From assembly GCF_009649635.1 (NCBI RefSeq), contig NZ_WJII01000003.1, positions 222,212 through 286,211 on the forward strand: DNA of 64,000 nt, given 5' to 3'. The position numbers and the translations under genes are program-made. Under the pieces are notes generated by a model that did no database searches, was not told where the DNA came from, and saw only the letters and a program-made list of their open reading frames with translations. Positions 26,789 to 35,890 of the stretch are shown piece after piece. The stretch's first letter is position 1, and every line of letters begins with the position of its first letter. The stretch is from Microbacterium sp. SYP-A9085 (GTDB taxonomy: Bacteria; Actinomycetota; Actinomycetes; Actinomycetales; Microbacteriaceae).

Positions 26789-27799
26789 TCACACCGACAG
26801 CGGCGTCGAGGTGAGGATGCCGAGGAGCGTGGGGGCCACGCCCAGCAGTAGGAACGCGGGCAGGGTGCACACCCCCAGCGGCACAAGCAGGCGCGACGAC
26901 AGCCGCGCCGCGCGCAGCCGACCGTCGGTGCGCGCTCGGTGCCGCGCGAGCGCGGCGGACGCGCGCAGCAGCTCCGCGGCGGGCACGCCGGCCGTCTGCG
27001 ACAGGGTGAGGATGCCGACGGTGTCGGCGTCGGCAGCGCCGCCACCGGTCCGCGCGACGATCGCCTCGGCCCGTGCCCGGTCGACGCCGCCGGACAGTGC
27101 TATCGCCATGAGGTCGGCGGTCATGCCGGGCACCCCACCGTCCGGGTCAGCACGTCGCACGAGCGCCGCGTTCCACCGGCGTGCGGCCACGATCAGTCCG
27201 ATGCCGGCGGCTGCGCACACGAGCCCGACCGGGTCGGCGAACACCACATGCAGGGTGTCGAAGCCCAGGCTCGCACCGAGCGCGACGGCGACCAGTGGCA
27301 GCCATGACATCAGCCGCGCGGTCCCGGCCGGCTCGGCGAGCGCCACCCGCACCTCGTCACGTGTCTGCGCGGCATCTTGCAGCGCAGACGCGATGCCGCG
27401 CAGGCTGTCGGCGAGCGGCGCGCCGACGGTCTGCGCGATGGTCCATGCGGCGCCGACATCCTCCCACCCCGCCCCTGCATCGGTGATAGCGGCCGCGACA
27501 TCCTGCCCGGCATCGACCCGCGCGACCACCAGCGCCGCGTGCGCGTCGCCCACCGCGGCGAGATGCCGCCATGCCCGATCCGGTGAGACCCCCGCCTGCA
27601 GCAGCACCGCGAGTCGCAGCACGGTCGCGGGATCCGGCGCGGCCGGCTTCGGCGTCGGTCGGCGCCATGGTGTCCGGATCCGCGGCGCCGGTGCAGCGAC
27701 TCGGCCAGCCCGCGTGCGCGACACGGCGGTCGCGCCGCAACGGCCCCGCCTCCCGAGCAGCCCTGTCGGGTGCCGGGCGGCCCGCACCCGGATCACCAC
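26789..27799 (-). CDS. Type II secretion F-domain protein (TadB/TadC-like)
   Basis: Platform membrane protein of the Tad machine (336 aa from the GTG at 27799, which overlaps the tadA stop; a second GTG follows directly). One T2SSF-like helical core (DPATVLRLAVLLQAGVSPDR to LRGIASALQ) precedes two membrane helices, and a second, shorter core (IALSGGVDRARAEAI) precedes the last helix. This looks like TadB and TadC functions in one protein, since no second F-domain gene exists here. The N-terminal 50 residues are Arg/Pro-rich and poorly conserved. Confidence 0.88.
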   Translation of the reverse strand: MVIRVRAARHPTGLLGRRGRCGATAVSRTRAGRVAAPAPRIRTPWRRPTPKPAAPDPATVLRLAVLLQAGVSPDRAWRHLAAVGDAHAALVVARVDAGQDVAAAITDAGAGWEDVGAAWTIAQTVGAPLADSLRGIASALQDAAQTRDEVRVALAEPAGTARLMSWLPLVAVALGASLGFDTLHVVFADPVGLVCAAAGIGLIVAARRWNAALVRRADPDGGVPGMTADLMAIALSGGVDRARAEAIVARTGGGAADADTVGILTLSQTAGVPAAELLRASAALARHRARTDGRLRAARLSSRLLVPLGVCTLPAFLLLGVAPTLLGILTSTPLSV

Positions 27800-28827
27800 G
27801 GCTGCGTCTCCATCGCGAGGCGCCCCTTGCGCACGACCGGCCGGCCGATCGCGGCGACGCGGCGGCGACCGGCCGCGTCGCGGTCGAGGTGCACGACCCA
27901 GCCGATGGCGCTGGCAACCTGGCGGGCGAGGGCCCGGTCGCCAAGCCCCGCCAGCGCCCCCAGCGCCTCCAGGCGAGCGGGCACGTCGTCGAGCCCGTTC
28001 GCGTGAAGGGTTCCGGCGCCCCCGTCGTGCCCGGTGTTCAGGGCACCGAGCAACTCCCGCACCTCCTCGCCGCGGCACTCCCCCACGACCAGCCGGTCCG
28101 GTCGCATGCGCAGCGCCTCGCGCACGAGCCGCGCCAGCCCGATGCCCCCGGCGCCCTCGAGGTTCGCCTGCCGCGCCTCCAGCGCCACATGGTGGGGGTG
28201 GTCGATCTGCAGCTCCGCGACATCCTCGATCGTGACGATCCGCTCGGCCACCGGCACGCACGACAACAGGGCACCCAACAGCGTCGTCTTCCCGGTTCCC
28301 GCCGCTCCCGTGATCAGGACGTTCTCGCGCGCGGCGACGAGCTCCTCGAGTCGGGCGCGGGCCGCGGCATCCAGTGCCCCCGCCTCCTGCAGCCCGTCAA
28401 GGCCGAACGCGTGGGCGCGCGGGATGCGGACCGAGATCATCGTGCCGTCCCGGGCGACCGGCGGGAGCACGGCGTGCACCCGGATGTCGCCCTCCAGCCG
28501 GACATCCACGCACGGCGACGCGTCGTCGAGGTGCCGCCCCCCAGCGCCGATAAGTGCGACCGCGAGCGCTCGGACGTCGGCCTCGCCGGCACGCCACTGC
28601 GGCACGCGCTCGGCGCCGCGACCGCGGTCCACGAAAAGGCCGCCGCCGCCGTTGACGAACAGGTCCGTGACGGCGGGGTCGTCCAGGTGCGTGGCGAGCG
28701 GCGTGAGGGCGGGATGCCGTGGCCGCTCACGCACGACACGCGTCGGCGCGACCGCGGCCCCGGCGTGCGGGGCGGGCGCGACGGCGGCGGCCCCGACGCG
28801 GGGGCGGACGACGAACGGCTCAGGCAT
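27793..28827 (-). CDS. tadA: Tad/CpaF-type secretion ATPase
   Basis: Hexameric ATPase that powers Tad pilus assembly (344 aa). Walker A GAAGTGKTT is at residues 174-182, the Asp box appears as IVTIEDVAELQI, the His box contains RPDRLVVGECRGEEV, and GHDGGAGTLHANG carries the arginine/His contacts of CpaF proteins. It is the first gene of the minus-strand Tad set (ATPase, F-protein, DUF4244, TadE, broken TadE-like). A Pro/Ala-rich N-terminus replaces longer N-terminal domains of other CpaF. A 418-bp gap separates it from the divergent acs. Confidence 0.94.
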   Translation of the reverse strand: MPEPFVVRPRVGAAAVAPAPHAGAAVAPTRVVRERPRHPALTPLATHLDDPAVTDLFVNGGGGLFVDRGRGAERVPQWRAGEADVRALAVALIGAGGRHLDDASPCVDVRLEGDIRVHAVLPPVARDGTMISVRIPRAHAFGLDGLQEAGALDAAARARLEELVAARENVLITGAAGTGKTTLLGALLSCVPVAERIVTIEDVAELQIDHPHHVALEARQANLEGAGGIGLARLVREALRMRPDRLVVGECRGEEVRELLGALNTGHDGGAGTLHANGLDDVPARLEALGALAGLGDRALARQVASAIGWVVHLDRDAAGRRRVAAIGRPVVRKGRLAMETQPW

Positions 28828-28933
28828 GTCCCGAATCTAGGGACGCCGGGGCCTCGCCGGGGGCCCGGGGCGACACCCGTGGACAATGCGAGCGCTGTCG
28901 CCGGCTGGGGAGGAACCGTCGTGGGAAAAGAGG

Positions 28934-28966
28934 GGCGGCATCCCATGGGGGGAATGGGATGCCGCC
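28934..28966. promoter_or_regulatory. Perfect 13-bp stem hairpin in a divergent gap
   Basis: The left arm 28934-28946 is perfectly complementary to 28954-28966, with a 7-nt G-rich loop. The arms contain GGCATCC and GGATGCC. Because both flanking genes point away from it, it cannot be a terminator of either; it may be an operator, part of an untranslated leader, or a solitary copy of the palindromic repeats seen elsewhere. Confidence 0.6.
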
Positions 28967-29143
28967 ACACGCAGCACCGCAATCGGGGGTGGTCGGGTGC
29001 CGCAATGCCAGAATCGAATGTTCGGCCGATCCCGAGCATACGCACGTTCCGACGGGCGGACAAACAGGACACCGCCGGAATCGTGATATATCGAATGACG
29101 ATTTCCTCATCCGGAGAATCGCGTGCGCGGCATCCCGTGGCCA

Positions 29144-29164
29144 CCCACTATCGGAGGTAGTGGG
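29144..29164. promoter_or_regulatory. Small inverted repeat upstream of acs
   Basis: CCCACTA (29144-29150) and TAGTGGG (29158-29164) form a 7-bp inverted repeat about 80 nt before the acs start. It is a candidate operator for acetate or catabolite control of acs. The regulator is unknown. Confidence 0.4.
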
Positions 29165-29245
29165 GGTCAGACGCCCGGAGTAGATTGACCCCGGCCGGGG
29201 GCCGTTACCCGCCCGCGTGCACCGACCACCGCAAAGGAGCGCACA

Positions 29246-31213
29246 ATGAGCAGTCAGATCGATCACCTCCTCGACGAGGGCCGGCGATTCGCGCCGTCCC
29301 CAGCGTTCGCGGCGCAGGCCAACGGCACCTCCGACCTGTACAAGCGCGCGGCCGCGGACCGCGAGGAGTTCTGGGCCGATCAGGCCCGCGATCTGCTGCA
29401 CTGGCACACTCCGTTCACGCAGACCCTCGACTGGTCGAACCCGCCGTTCGCAAAGTGGTTCGACGACGGGCAGCTGTCGGTCGCGTACAACTGCCTCGAC
29501 CGGCACGTCGAAGCCGGCAACGGCGACCGGGTGGCGATCCTGTTCGAAGGCGAATCGGGGGACGAGCGCCGCATCACCTATGCCGAGCTGACGGCGGAGG
29601 TGAAGAAGGCCGCCAACATGCTGGAGAGTCTCGGCATCGGCCACGGCGACCGCGTCGCCATCTACCTGCCGATGATCCCCGAGGCGGCCATCGCGATGCT
29701 CGCCTGCGCCCGGGTGGGCGCCATCCACTCCGTGGTGTTCGGCGGGTTCTCCGCCGACAGTCTGCGCTCCCGGGTCGATGACGCAGCGGCCCGCCTCGTG
29801 ATCACGGCGGACGGCGGCTATCGCAAGGGCAGAGTGTCACCGCTGAAGCCGGCCGTCGACATGGCCCTGGCCGACCGCGGCACCGGCCCGCAGGAGACGG
29901 TGGAGCACGTTGTGGTCGTCAAGCGCGGCGGCAACGACATCGACTGGACCGAGGGCCGCGACCTGTGGTGGCACGACATGCTCGAGCAGGCCGACGCCGA
30001 GCACGAGGCGCAGCCGTTCCCCGCCGAGAACCCGCTGTACATCCTGTACACCTCGGGCACCACCGGAAAACCCAAGGGCGTCGTGCACACGTCGGGCGGA
30101 TATCTCACCCAGGCCGTGTTCACGAACAAGTACGTCCTCGACATCCACCCCGACTCGGACGTGTTCTGGTGCACGGCGGACATCGGCTGGGTGACCGGGC
30201 ACACGTACGTCGTGTACGGGCCGCTCGCGCTCGGCGCGACACAGGTGATGTACGAGGGAACGCCGGACACGCCGCATCCGGGCCGCTGGTGGGAGCTCAT
30301 CCAGAAGTACGGGGTGTCGATCCTCTACACGGCGCCGACGGCGATCCGCTCGTTCATGAAGCAGGGCCGGCAGATCCCGCAGCAGTTCGACCTGTCCAGC
30401 ATCCGGCTGCTGGGCTCGGTGGGCGAGCCGATCAACCCGGAGGCGTGGATCTGGTACCGCGACATCATCGGCGGCGGCGAGGCGCCGATCGTGGACACGT
30501 GGTGGCAGACCGAGACCGGCGCGGCGATGATCGCGGCGCTGCCCGGCGTGACCGACGCCAAGCCCGGGGCCGCGCAAGTGCCGCTGCCGGGCATCTCGGT
30601 GGATGTCGTGGACGAGACCGGCCACCAGGTGCCCAACGGCAAGGGCGGCCTGCTCGTGCTGACCGAGCCGTGGCCGGCCATGCTCCGCGGTGTGTGGGGC
30701 GATCCGGAGCGGTTCAAGGAGACGTACTGGGAGAAGTTCGCCGACCAGGGCTATTACTTCGCCGGCGACGGCGCACGCAAGGACGAGGACAGCGAGATTT
30801 GGCTCCTCGGCCGGGTGGACGACGTGATGAACGTGTCCGGCCACCGCCTGTCGACCACCGAGATCGAGTCCGCGCTCGTGGCGCACGAGTCCACCGCGGA
30901 GGCCGCGGTCGTGGGCGCGAAGGACGACACGACCGGCGAGGCCGTGGTGGCGTTCGTGATCATCAAGGAGAGCTACCTGTCCGCGCACTCCCCTGAGGGG
31001 CTCGCCGGCACCCTGCGGCAGTGGGTGAGCCAGCAGATCGGGGCCATCGCCCGCCCGCGCGACATCTACATCGTCAGCGAGTTGCCCAAGACGCGGTCCG
31101 GGAAGATCATGCGCCGCCTGCTGCGGGATGTCGCGGACGGCCGCGAGGTCGGCGATACCACGACGCTGGCCGACACCGCCGTGATGAGCATCATCTCCGC
31201 GCAGGTGAAGTAG
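29246..31213 (+). CDS. acs: Acetate--CoA ligase (acetyl-CoA synthetase)
   Basis: AMP-forming acetyl-CoA synthetase that activates acetate in two steps via acetyl-AMP (655 aa, normal length). It shows YILYTSGTTGKPKG (AMP/phosphate loop), TADIGWVTGHTY, WWQTETG, YFAGDGARKDED, GRVDDVMNVSGHR, and the C-terminal catalytic lysine in KTRSGKIMRR, the residue regulated by acetylation in homologues. It complements the reversible AckA-Pta pair at 53760-57148: Acs for low acetate, AckA-Pta for high flux. A strong terminator and a repeat array follow. Confidence 0.98.
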   Translation: MSSQIDHLLDEGRRFAPSPAFAAQANGTSDLYKRAAADREEFWADQARDLLHWHTPFTQTLDWSNPPFAKWFDDGQLSVAYNCLDRHVEAGNGDRVAILFEGESGDERRITYAELTAEVKKAANMLESLGIGHGDRVAIYLPMIPEAAIAMLACARVGAIHSVVFGGFSADSLRSRVDDAAARLVITADGGYRKGRVSPLKPAVDMALADRGTGPQETVEHVVVVKRGGNDIDWTEGRDLWWHDMLEQADAEHEAQPFPAENPLYILYTSGTTGKPKGVVHTSGGYLTQAVFTNKYVLDIHPDSDVFWCTADIGWVTGHTYVVYGPLALGATQVMYEGTPDTPHPGRWWELIQKYGVSILYTAPTAIRSFMKQGRQIPQQFDLSSIRLLGSVGEPINPEAWIWYRDIIGGGEAPIVDTWWQTETGAAMIAALPGVTDAKPGAAQVPLPGISVDVVDETGHQVPNGKGGLLVLTEPWPAMLRGVWGDPERFKETYWEKFADQGYYFAGDGARKDEDSEIWLLGRVDDVMNVSGHRLSTTEIESALVAHESTAEAAVVGAKDDTTGEAVVAFVIIKESYLSAHSPEGLAGTLRQWVSQQIGAIARPRDIYIVSELPKTRSGKIMRRLLRDVADGREVGDTTTLADTAVMSIISAQVK

Positions 31214-31231
31214 CCCGCCCGAGCAGCGCAT

Positions 31232-31266
31232 CGAAGGGCCGGCCCGCGATTCGGGCCGGCCCTTCG
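31232..31266 (+). terminator. acs terminator hairpin
   Basis: A perfect 15-bp stem (31232-31246 with 31252-31266) with a 5-nt loop, 18 nt after the acs stop. No T-tract. The 20-bp repeat array begins 10 nt later. Confidence 0.85.
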
Positions 31267-31276
31267 CGCTCAGCCT

Positions 31277-31436
31277 TCCGCGAGGCATCCCCTAACTCCG
31301 CGAGACATCCCCTAAGTCCGCGAGGCATCCCGTAAATCCGCGAGGCATCTTCCAAGTTCCCGAGGTTCCATCGCCGAGTTCGGGGATGCCTCGGAGAGTT
31401 AAGGGCTGCCTCGCGAAGTTCGGGGCTGCCTCGCGG
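31277..31436. repeat. Array of 20-bp units arranged as inverted arms (copy 1)
   Basis: Eight contiguous 20-nt units. Four units of the type TCCGCGAGGCATCCCCTAAN (31277-31356) are followed by one divergent unit that acts as a loop, then three units of the complementary type AGTTCGGGGATGCCTCGGNG (31377-31436). The whole can fold into a roughly 60-70-bp imperfect hairpin. It lies between the convergent acs and ridA genes, so bidirectional termination or insulation is a plausible role. There is no spacer diversity, so it is not CRISPR. Confidence 0.9.
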
Positions 31437-31455
31437 GGATGCGCGAAACGCGGGG

Positions 31456-31917
31456 TCAGCGGGCGAAGGAGAAGATGACCTCGACCTCGACGGGGGAATC
31501 CAGGGGAAGCACGGGGGCGGCCACGGCCGAGCGGGCGTGACGTCCGGCCTCGCCGAACACGTCGCCGAGCAGTTCGCTGGCGCCGTTGATCACGCCGGGC
31601 TGTCCGGTGAAGTCCGGGGTGGATGCCACGAACCCGACGACCTTCACGACACCGGTGAGCCGGTCCACCCCGCCGACGGCGGCGGCCGCCGCGGCGATGG
31701 CATTGAGCGCCGACTGGCGCGCATACGCCTTGGCGTCCTCCGCGACCACCTCGGCACCCACTTTGCCGATCGCCGGGAGCGCACCCTCGACCATCGGGAG
31801 CTGGCCCGCCGTGTAGACGAGGTCGCCGTGCACGACGGCAGGGACGTACGCGGCCACCGGCGGGACGACCGCGGGAAGGGTGATGCCAAGCTCGGCGAGC
31901 CGCTGCGAGACGGTCAT
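31456..31917 (-). CDS. RidA-family protein
   Basis: A 153-aa YjgF/YER057c/UK114 protein, Rv3678c-like. Canonical RidA removes reactive enamine/imine intermediates from PLP enzymes. Here the RidA Arg region differs, as in the actinobacterial subgroup with AVAAPVLPLDSPVEVEVIFSFA at the end. I chose the ATG at 31917 (TVSQRLAELGI), just after the stop of the DUF4177-like gene. The order RidA, DUF4177-like, then a PonA2-type PBP matches the mycobacterial Rv3678c-Rv3682 region. Confidence 0.9.
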   Translation of the reverse strand: MTVSQRLAELGITLPAVVPPVAAYVPAVVHGDLVYTAGQLPMVEGALPAIGKVGAEVVAEDAKAYARQSALNAIAAAAAAVGGVDRLTGVVKVVGFVASTPDFTGQPGVINGASELLGDVFGEAGRHARSAVAAPVLPLDSPVEVEVIFSFAR

Positions 31918-31918
31918 C

Positions 31919-32134
31919 TCAGTTCCCCTCGAACTGGCGGGCCGCCTCGGCCGCGGCATCCAGCCCCACGTTCGCGGATCCGCCGCCGGTCGGACGCTTG
32001 AGGTACGCGACGAGACCGCCTTCGGGCCCCTGCACCACCTGCACGAGCTCCCAGCCCTGCTTGCCCCAGTTGTTCAGGATGGCCGCGGTGTTGTGGATCA
32101 CCAGCGGTGTGGTGAGGTACTCCCAGGTGGTCAT
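31919..32134 (-). CDS. Small DUF4177-like protein
   Basis: A 71-aa protein from the ATG at 32134: TTWEYLTTPLVIHNTAAILNNWGKQGWELVQVV. The WEY...GWELV pattern is that of short DUF4177-like proteins found next to RidA in actinobacteria (mycobacterial Rv3678A position). An upstream ATG at 32206 would add 24 less-conserved residues. The stop is 1 nt from the ridA start, so the two are surely co-transcribed. The function is unknown. Confidence 0.8.
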   Translation of the reverse strand: MTTWEYLTTPLVIHNTAAILNNWGKQGWELVQVVQGPEGGLVAYLKRPTGGGSANVGLDAAAEAARQFEGN

Positions 32135-32232
32135 CGCGGGTTCGGCTCCTTGGTCTGCGGGGGCGAGCGTCATGCCGGTCTCCGGGGCGGTGCCTGGAGG
32201 CTTCATCCAGCAATCTCCTTTACGATCACCCT

Positions 32233-34863
32233 ATGCCCCACTCGAAACGCACGGCCACGGGTGTGGCCGGCGGTCTGCTGGGCCTGGTCGGCCTGAGTGC
32301 CGTCGCCGGTGTCCTGGTCACCGCGACGATCACCCCCGCGGTCGCCGTGACCAGTGCCGCCGCGACCAGCGCTATCGACATGTTCAACAACCTGCCGAGC
32401 GTGCTCACGATCGACAAGCTGATCCTGCCGTCGACGATCTACGCGAAGAACGACAAGGGCAAGAACGTCATCATGGCGACGTACTACGACCAGAACAGGT
32501 CGCCGGTGAAGTTCGACCAGATAGCGCCGGTGATGTACGACGCGCTGCTGTCCAGCGAGGACCCCCGCTACTACGAGCATGGGGGCATCGACCTGATCGG
32601 AACGACCCGCGCGATCCTGTCCAATGTGAAGGGCGGCGCGCAGACGCAGGGCGGCTCGTCGATCAGCCAGCAGTACGTGAAGAACGTGCTCGTGCAGCAG
32701 TGCGACTGGGATGCGAAGACCGACAAGGAATTGAACGATTGCTGGGTGAAGGCGACCGACTCCCACGGCGCCGACGGCTACCAGCGCAAGCTGCAGGAGA
32801 TGCGGTACGCGATAGCACTCGAACAGCGCTACTCGAAGAACGACATCCTGCTCGGGTACCTGAACATCGCGAACTTCGGGGGCACCACGTACGGGATCGA
32901 CGCCGCAGCGATGCGGTATTTCGGCGTGCGTGCCAGCAAGCTGAATCTGTCCCAGGCGGCGACGCTGACCGGCATGGTGCAGAACCCGAACATCTATCGG
33001 ATCGACTTGCCCAACGGCACGACGACCAACAGCAAGGGCGAGGGCGTCAACTCGAAGAAGGACGGCTACTCGCTGACGAAGAAGCGCCAGGAGTACGTCC
33101 TGGACCGCATGCTGGCCGACGGGAAGATCACCCAGAAGCAGCATGACGAGGCGTACAAGGCGCCGATCGTTCCGAAGATCACGAGGGTCCTGACGGGATG
33201 CGCCGCGAGTTCCGCCCCGTACTTCTGCCAGTACGTGACCGCCACCGTCCTCAACGACCCCGCGTTCGGAAAGACGGCGGAGGATCGTCAGCAGCTGCTG
33301 AAGAAGGGCGGACTGAGGATCTACACGACCCTGGACCCCAAGGTCCAGAAGGCCGCGCAGGACGCGCAGGACAAGTATGTCCCGACCTATGTCGACGGCA
33401 AGGACCGTGACGGGACCAAGTGGGAGTTCGGTTCCACCTCGGTGAGCGTCGAGGCCTCAACCGGCCGCGTGCTGGCCATCGCACAGAACACGGACTTCAC
33501 GCCCGGCGCGGCGACGAAGAAGGGCGAGACATCCGTCGTCTACGCGGGAAGCAAGCAGATCGGCGGTTCCGGCGGGTTCCAGGCCGGATCGACGTTCAAG
33601 CTGTTCACCCTGCTGGACTGGCTCGAGCAGGGCAAGTCACTGAACCAGATCGTCGACGGCCGCAACAAACCCCGATCGACGTGGAAGGACTCCTGCGTCC
33701 CCGGGGGCGTGTGGACGGCGACCGACAACATGCACAACTTCGACAAGGTGCGCGGCTACTTCGGCACGCCGACGAACTTCACGAAGGTGTCGCTGAACAC
33801 CGGCTTCATGGGCATGGCCAGCGAGCTCGACCTGTGCGACATCGGCAAGGTGGCACACAGGCTCGGCGTGACCGTCGGCAACGGAAAGCCGATCCCGTTG
33901 ACGACCACGACGCCCGCTCCGTCCGAGATCATCGGCATCGACAACGTTTCACCGATGGCGATGGCCGGCGCGTACGCCACCGTGGTGAACAAGGGTGTGT
34001 TCTGCCAGCCGCGGGTGATCGACAAGGTCACCGACTCGGACGGCCAGGAGATGAAGCTGCCCGAGCGCACGTGCAAGCAGGTGCTCGACCCGAAGGTTGC
34101 GGCAACCGCTGCGTTCGCGTTGAAGGGGCCCCTGCAGCCGGGCGGCTCCGGACAGGGCGGCAACCCGTGGGACGGCACCGCGTTGATCGGCAAGACCGGT
34201 ACCAACGAGGAGTTCCAGACCTGGTTGATCACCTCGAACACGAAGGTGACCACCGCCAACCTGGTCGGCAGCGCCAAGGGACATATCGATCTGTTCCACA
34301 ACTACGGGAAGGGGAACCGGCTCGCCGACATCCGATTCGTCCTGGGCCGCACCATCCAGGGCGCTATCGACCGGATCTACCCGGGCGGTGCCTTCCCCGC
34401 ACCTGACTCGAACCTCACTCGTCAGGTGCTCGTGGACCTGCCCAGCGTCATCGGACTGTCCGTCGAGGATGCGACGCAGACGCTCGAGAGGGCCGGCTTC
34501 GAGGTGACGGTCGGTGACCCCGTGGACTCCGACCAGCCGAAGGGCATCGTCGCCGCCCAGGATCCTGGGGCCGGGCGGATCGCCGGCGGCACGAACGTGA
34601 CGATCAACCCCAGCACGGGCAAGGGCATCGCGGTGCCGGACGTGACGGGCGAGAAGCCCGACGCGGCCGTCGCGGCGATCCGCGGCGCCGGGTTCGGCAA
34701 CGTCGACACGAAGTGCACGCAGCGTGACGACGCCGATGGCACGGTGACCGGGACCGACCCGTCGGCCGGGACGGTGGCCGGTCCGAACACGAAGGTCACC
34801 GTCATGTACGCGGCACCGGACTGCGGCAAGCCTGGGAAGCCCGGCGGCAAGGCTGGCGGTTGA
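32233..34863 (+). CDS. Class A penicillin-binding protein with PASTA domains (PonA2-type), copy 1
   Basis: Bifunctional peptidoglycan synthase (876 aa). It has a membrane anchor near residues 11-38, and a GT51 glycosyltransferase domain with the catalytic Glu109 in SSEDPRYYEHGG and GGSSISQQYVKN. The transpeptidase domain has Ser453-x-x-Lys456 (STFK), Ser520-Leu-Asn and Lys654-Thr-Gly. Two PASTA repeats span about 735-862 (LPSVIGLSVEDATQTLERAGFEV and VPDVTGEKPDAAVAAIRGAGF), then a Gly/Lys tail. Extracellular Cys residues (VQQCDWD/LNDCW, GCAAS/YFCQY and others) come in pairs that suggest disulfides. The usual WhiB gene upstream is absent. The stop overlaps the metallophosphoesterase start. Confidence 0.96.
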   Translation: MPHSKRTATGVAGGLLGLVGLSAVAGVLVTATITPAVAVTSAAATSAIDMFNNLPSVLTIDKLILPSTIYAKNDKGKNVIMATYYDQNRSPVKFDQIAPVMYDALLSSEDPRYYEHGGIDLIGTTRAILSNVKGGAQTQGGSSISQQYVKNVLVQQCDWDAKTDKELNDCWVKATDSHGADGYQRKLQEMRYAIALEQRYSKNDILLGYLNIANFGGTTYGIDAAAMRYFGVRASKLNLSQAATLTGMVQNPNIYRIDLPNGTTTNSKGEGVNSKKDGYSLTKKRQEYVLDRMLADGKITQKQHDEAYKAPIVPKITRVLTGCAASSAPYFCQYVTATVLNDPAFGKTAEDRQQLLKKGGLRIYTTLDPKVQKAAQDAQDKYVPTYVDGKDRDGTKWEFGSTSVSVEASTGRVLAIAQNTDFTPGAATKKGETSVVYAGSKQIGGSGGFQAGSTFKLFTLLDWLEQGKSLNQIVDGRNKPRSTWKDSCVPGGVWTATDNMHNFDKVRGYFGTPTNFTKVSLNTGFMGMASELDLCDIGKVAHRLGVTVGNGKPIPLTTTTPAPSEIIGIDNVSPMAMAGAYATVVNKGVFCQPRVIDKVTDSDGQEMKLPERTCKQVLDPKVAATAAFALKGPLQPGGSGQGGNPWDGTALIGKTGTNEEFQTWLITSNTKVTTANLVGSAKGHIDLFHNYGKGNRLADIRFVLGRTIQGAIDRIYPGGAFPAPDSNLTRQVLVDLPSVIGLSVEDATQTLERAGFEVTVGDPVDSDQPKGIVAAQDPGAGRIAGGTNVTINPSTGKGIAVPDVTGEKPDAAVAAIRGAGFGNVDTKCTQRDDADGTVTGTDPSAGTVAGPNTKVTVMYAAPDCGKPGKPGGKAGG

Positions 34864-35792
34864 GCGATCGCGCTGCCGTGACCCGCACCGCCCTCACCGT
34901 GCTCGGCGCAGTGGGGGCGGTCGGTCTCGGCGCGGCGGTGTGGGGCATCGGCGTCGAAAGGCACCTGTACACGGTGCGCCGGCACGAGCTGCGCATCCTG
35001 CCCGACGGTGCGGCGCCGGTCCGCGTGCTGCACCTGTCCGACGCGCATATGGCGCCGTGGCAGCACCGCAAGCAGCGGTGGATAGCGTCTCTCGCGGCGC
35101 TGCGGCCGGATGTCATCGTGAACACCGGCGACAATCTGGGGCACCGGGCGGGACTGGCGGGCATACGGCGGGCGTTCGCGCCGTTCCGCGGCATCCCGGG
35201 CCTGTTCGTGCACGGATCGAACGACCACGTCTCACCCACGCCGCGCAACCCGTTCTTGTACCTGATGGGCCCGTCCCGTCACGTCGCCGAGGGTGAGCCG
35301 CTGGATGCCACGGCGCTGGACCGGTTCCTTTCGGACGAGCTCGGGTGGGCCGATTTGAACAACGCCGCGGCGTCGATCGAGGTCGGCGGGCTGCGGCTCG
35401 ATGCATTCGGCGTCAGCGACGCGCACCGCGCGTGGGACCGGCTCGACGTCCTGCCCGATGCCATCGCCGCACTCGGCGACGGCGCCGATCTCACGTGGGG
35501 CGTCACGCATGCGCCGTACCGCCGCGTGCTCGACGAGTTCGTCGACCTCGGCGCGGAAGCCCTGTTCGCCGGGCACACGCACGGCGGCCAGGTGCGCATT
35601 CCCTTCTCACCGAGCGCACTCGTCGCGAACTGCGACATCCCGCTCGACCAGGCTCGGGGCCTCAGCTCCTGGACCCATGACGGCCGCACCGTGCCGCTGA
35701 ACGTCAGTGCAGGCATCGGCCACTCGATCTACGCGCCGGTGCGCTTCGCGTGCCGGCCCGAGGCATCCCTCATCACGCTGCTGCCGCGATAG
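34860..35792 (+). CDS. Metallophosphoesterase (Rv3683-like)
   Basis: A 310-aa calcineurin-like phosphoesterase anchored by an N-terminal hydrophobic helix (about 10-28). The metal motifs are HLSDAHMAPW, NTGDNLGH, HGSNDH (in place of GNHD, as in this actinobacterial group), THAPYRR and AGHTHGGQ. The TTG start at 34860 overlaps the upstream PBP stop as TTGA; a GTG at 34878 is an alternative. Adjacency to a PonA2-type PBP is conserved in mycobacteria. The substrate is unknown; a role in cell-wall lipid or nucleotide turnover is only a suggestion. Confidence 0.92.
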   Translation: MSDRAAVTRTALTVLGAVGAVGLGAAVWGIGVERHLYTVRRHELRILPDGAAPVRVLHLSDAHMAPWQHRKQRWIASLAALRPDVIVNTGDNLGHRAGLAGIRRAFAPFRGIPGLFVHGSNDHVSPTPRNPFLYLMGPSRHVAEGEPLDATALDRFLSDELGWADLNNAAASIEVGGLRLDAFGVSDAHRAWDRLDVLPDAIAALGDGADLTWGVTHAPYRRVLDEFVDLGAEALFAGHTHGGQVRIPFSPSALVANCDIPLDQARGLSSWTHDGRTVPLNVSAGIGHSIYAPVRFACRPEASLITLLPR

Positions 35793-35890
35793 CACGCCCT
35801 GCCGCGGTGACCCGGTCGGGCTCCGTATCATCCCGTTGGATATCTGGCAACGCCCATCTCGCATCCAGGGTGCTGTCATAGCGTCACAAT

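Larger units (their letters stand above)
28828..29245. other. Divergent intergenic region between tadA and acs with two hairpins
   Basis: 418 bp with no supported gene. It holds a perfect 13-bp stem hairpin (28934-28966), a lower-GC stretch around 28980-29115 including TGATATATCGAATGACGA that may carry a promoter, and a second small hairpin just before acs (29144-29164). The acs RBS AAAGGAG sits before the ATG at 29246. Confidence 0.6.

Noticed and set aside
28985..29015. LexA-like box (CGAATGTTCG) upstream of acs
   Set aside because: The two half-sites are only 2 nt apart instead of the 4-6 expected in actinobacterial SOS boxes, and no SOS gene is adjacent.
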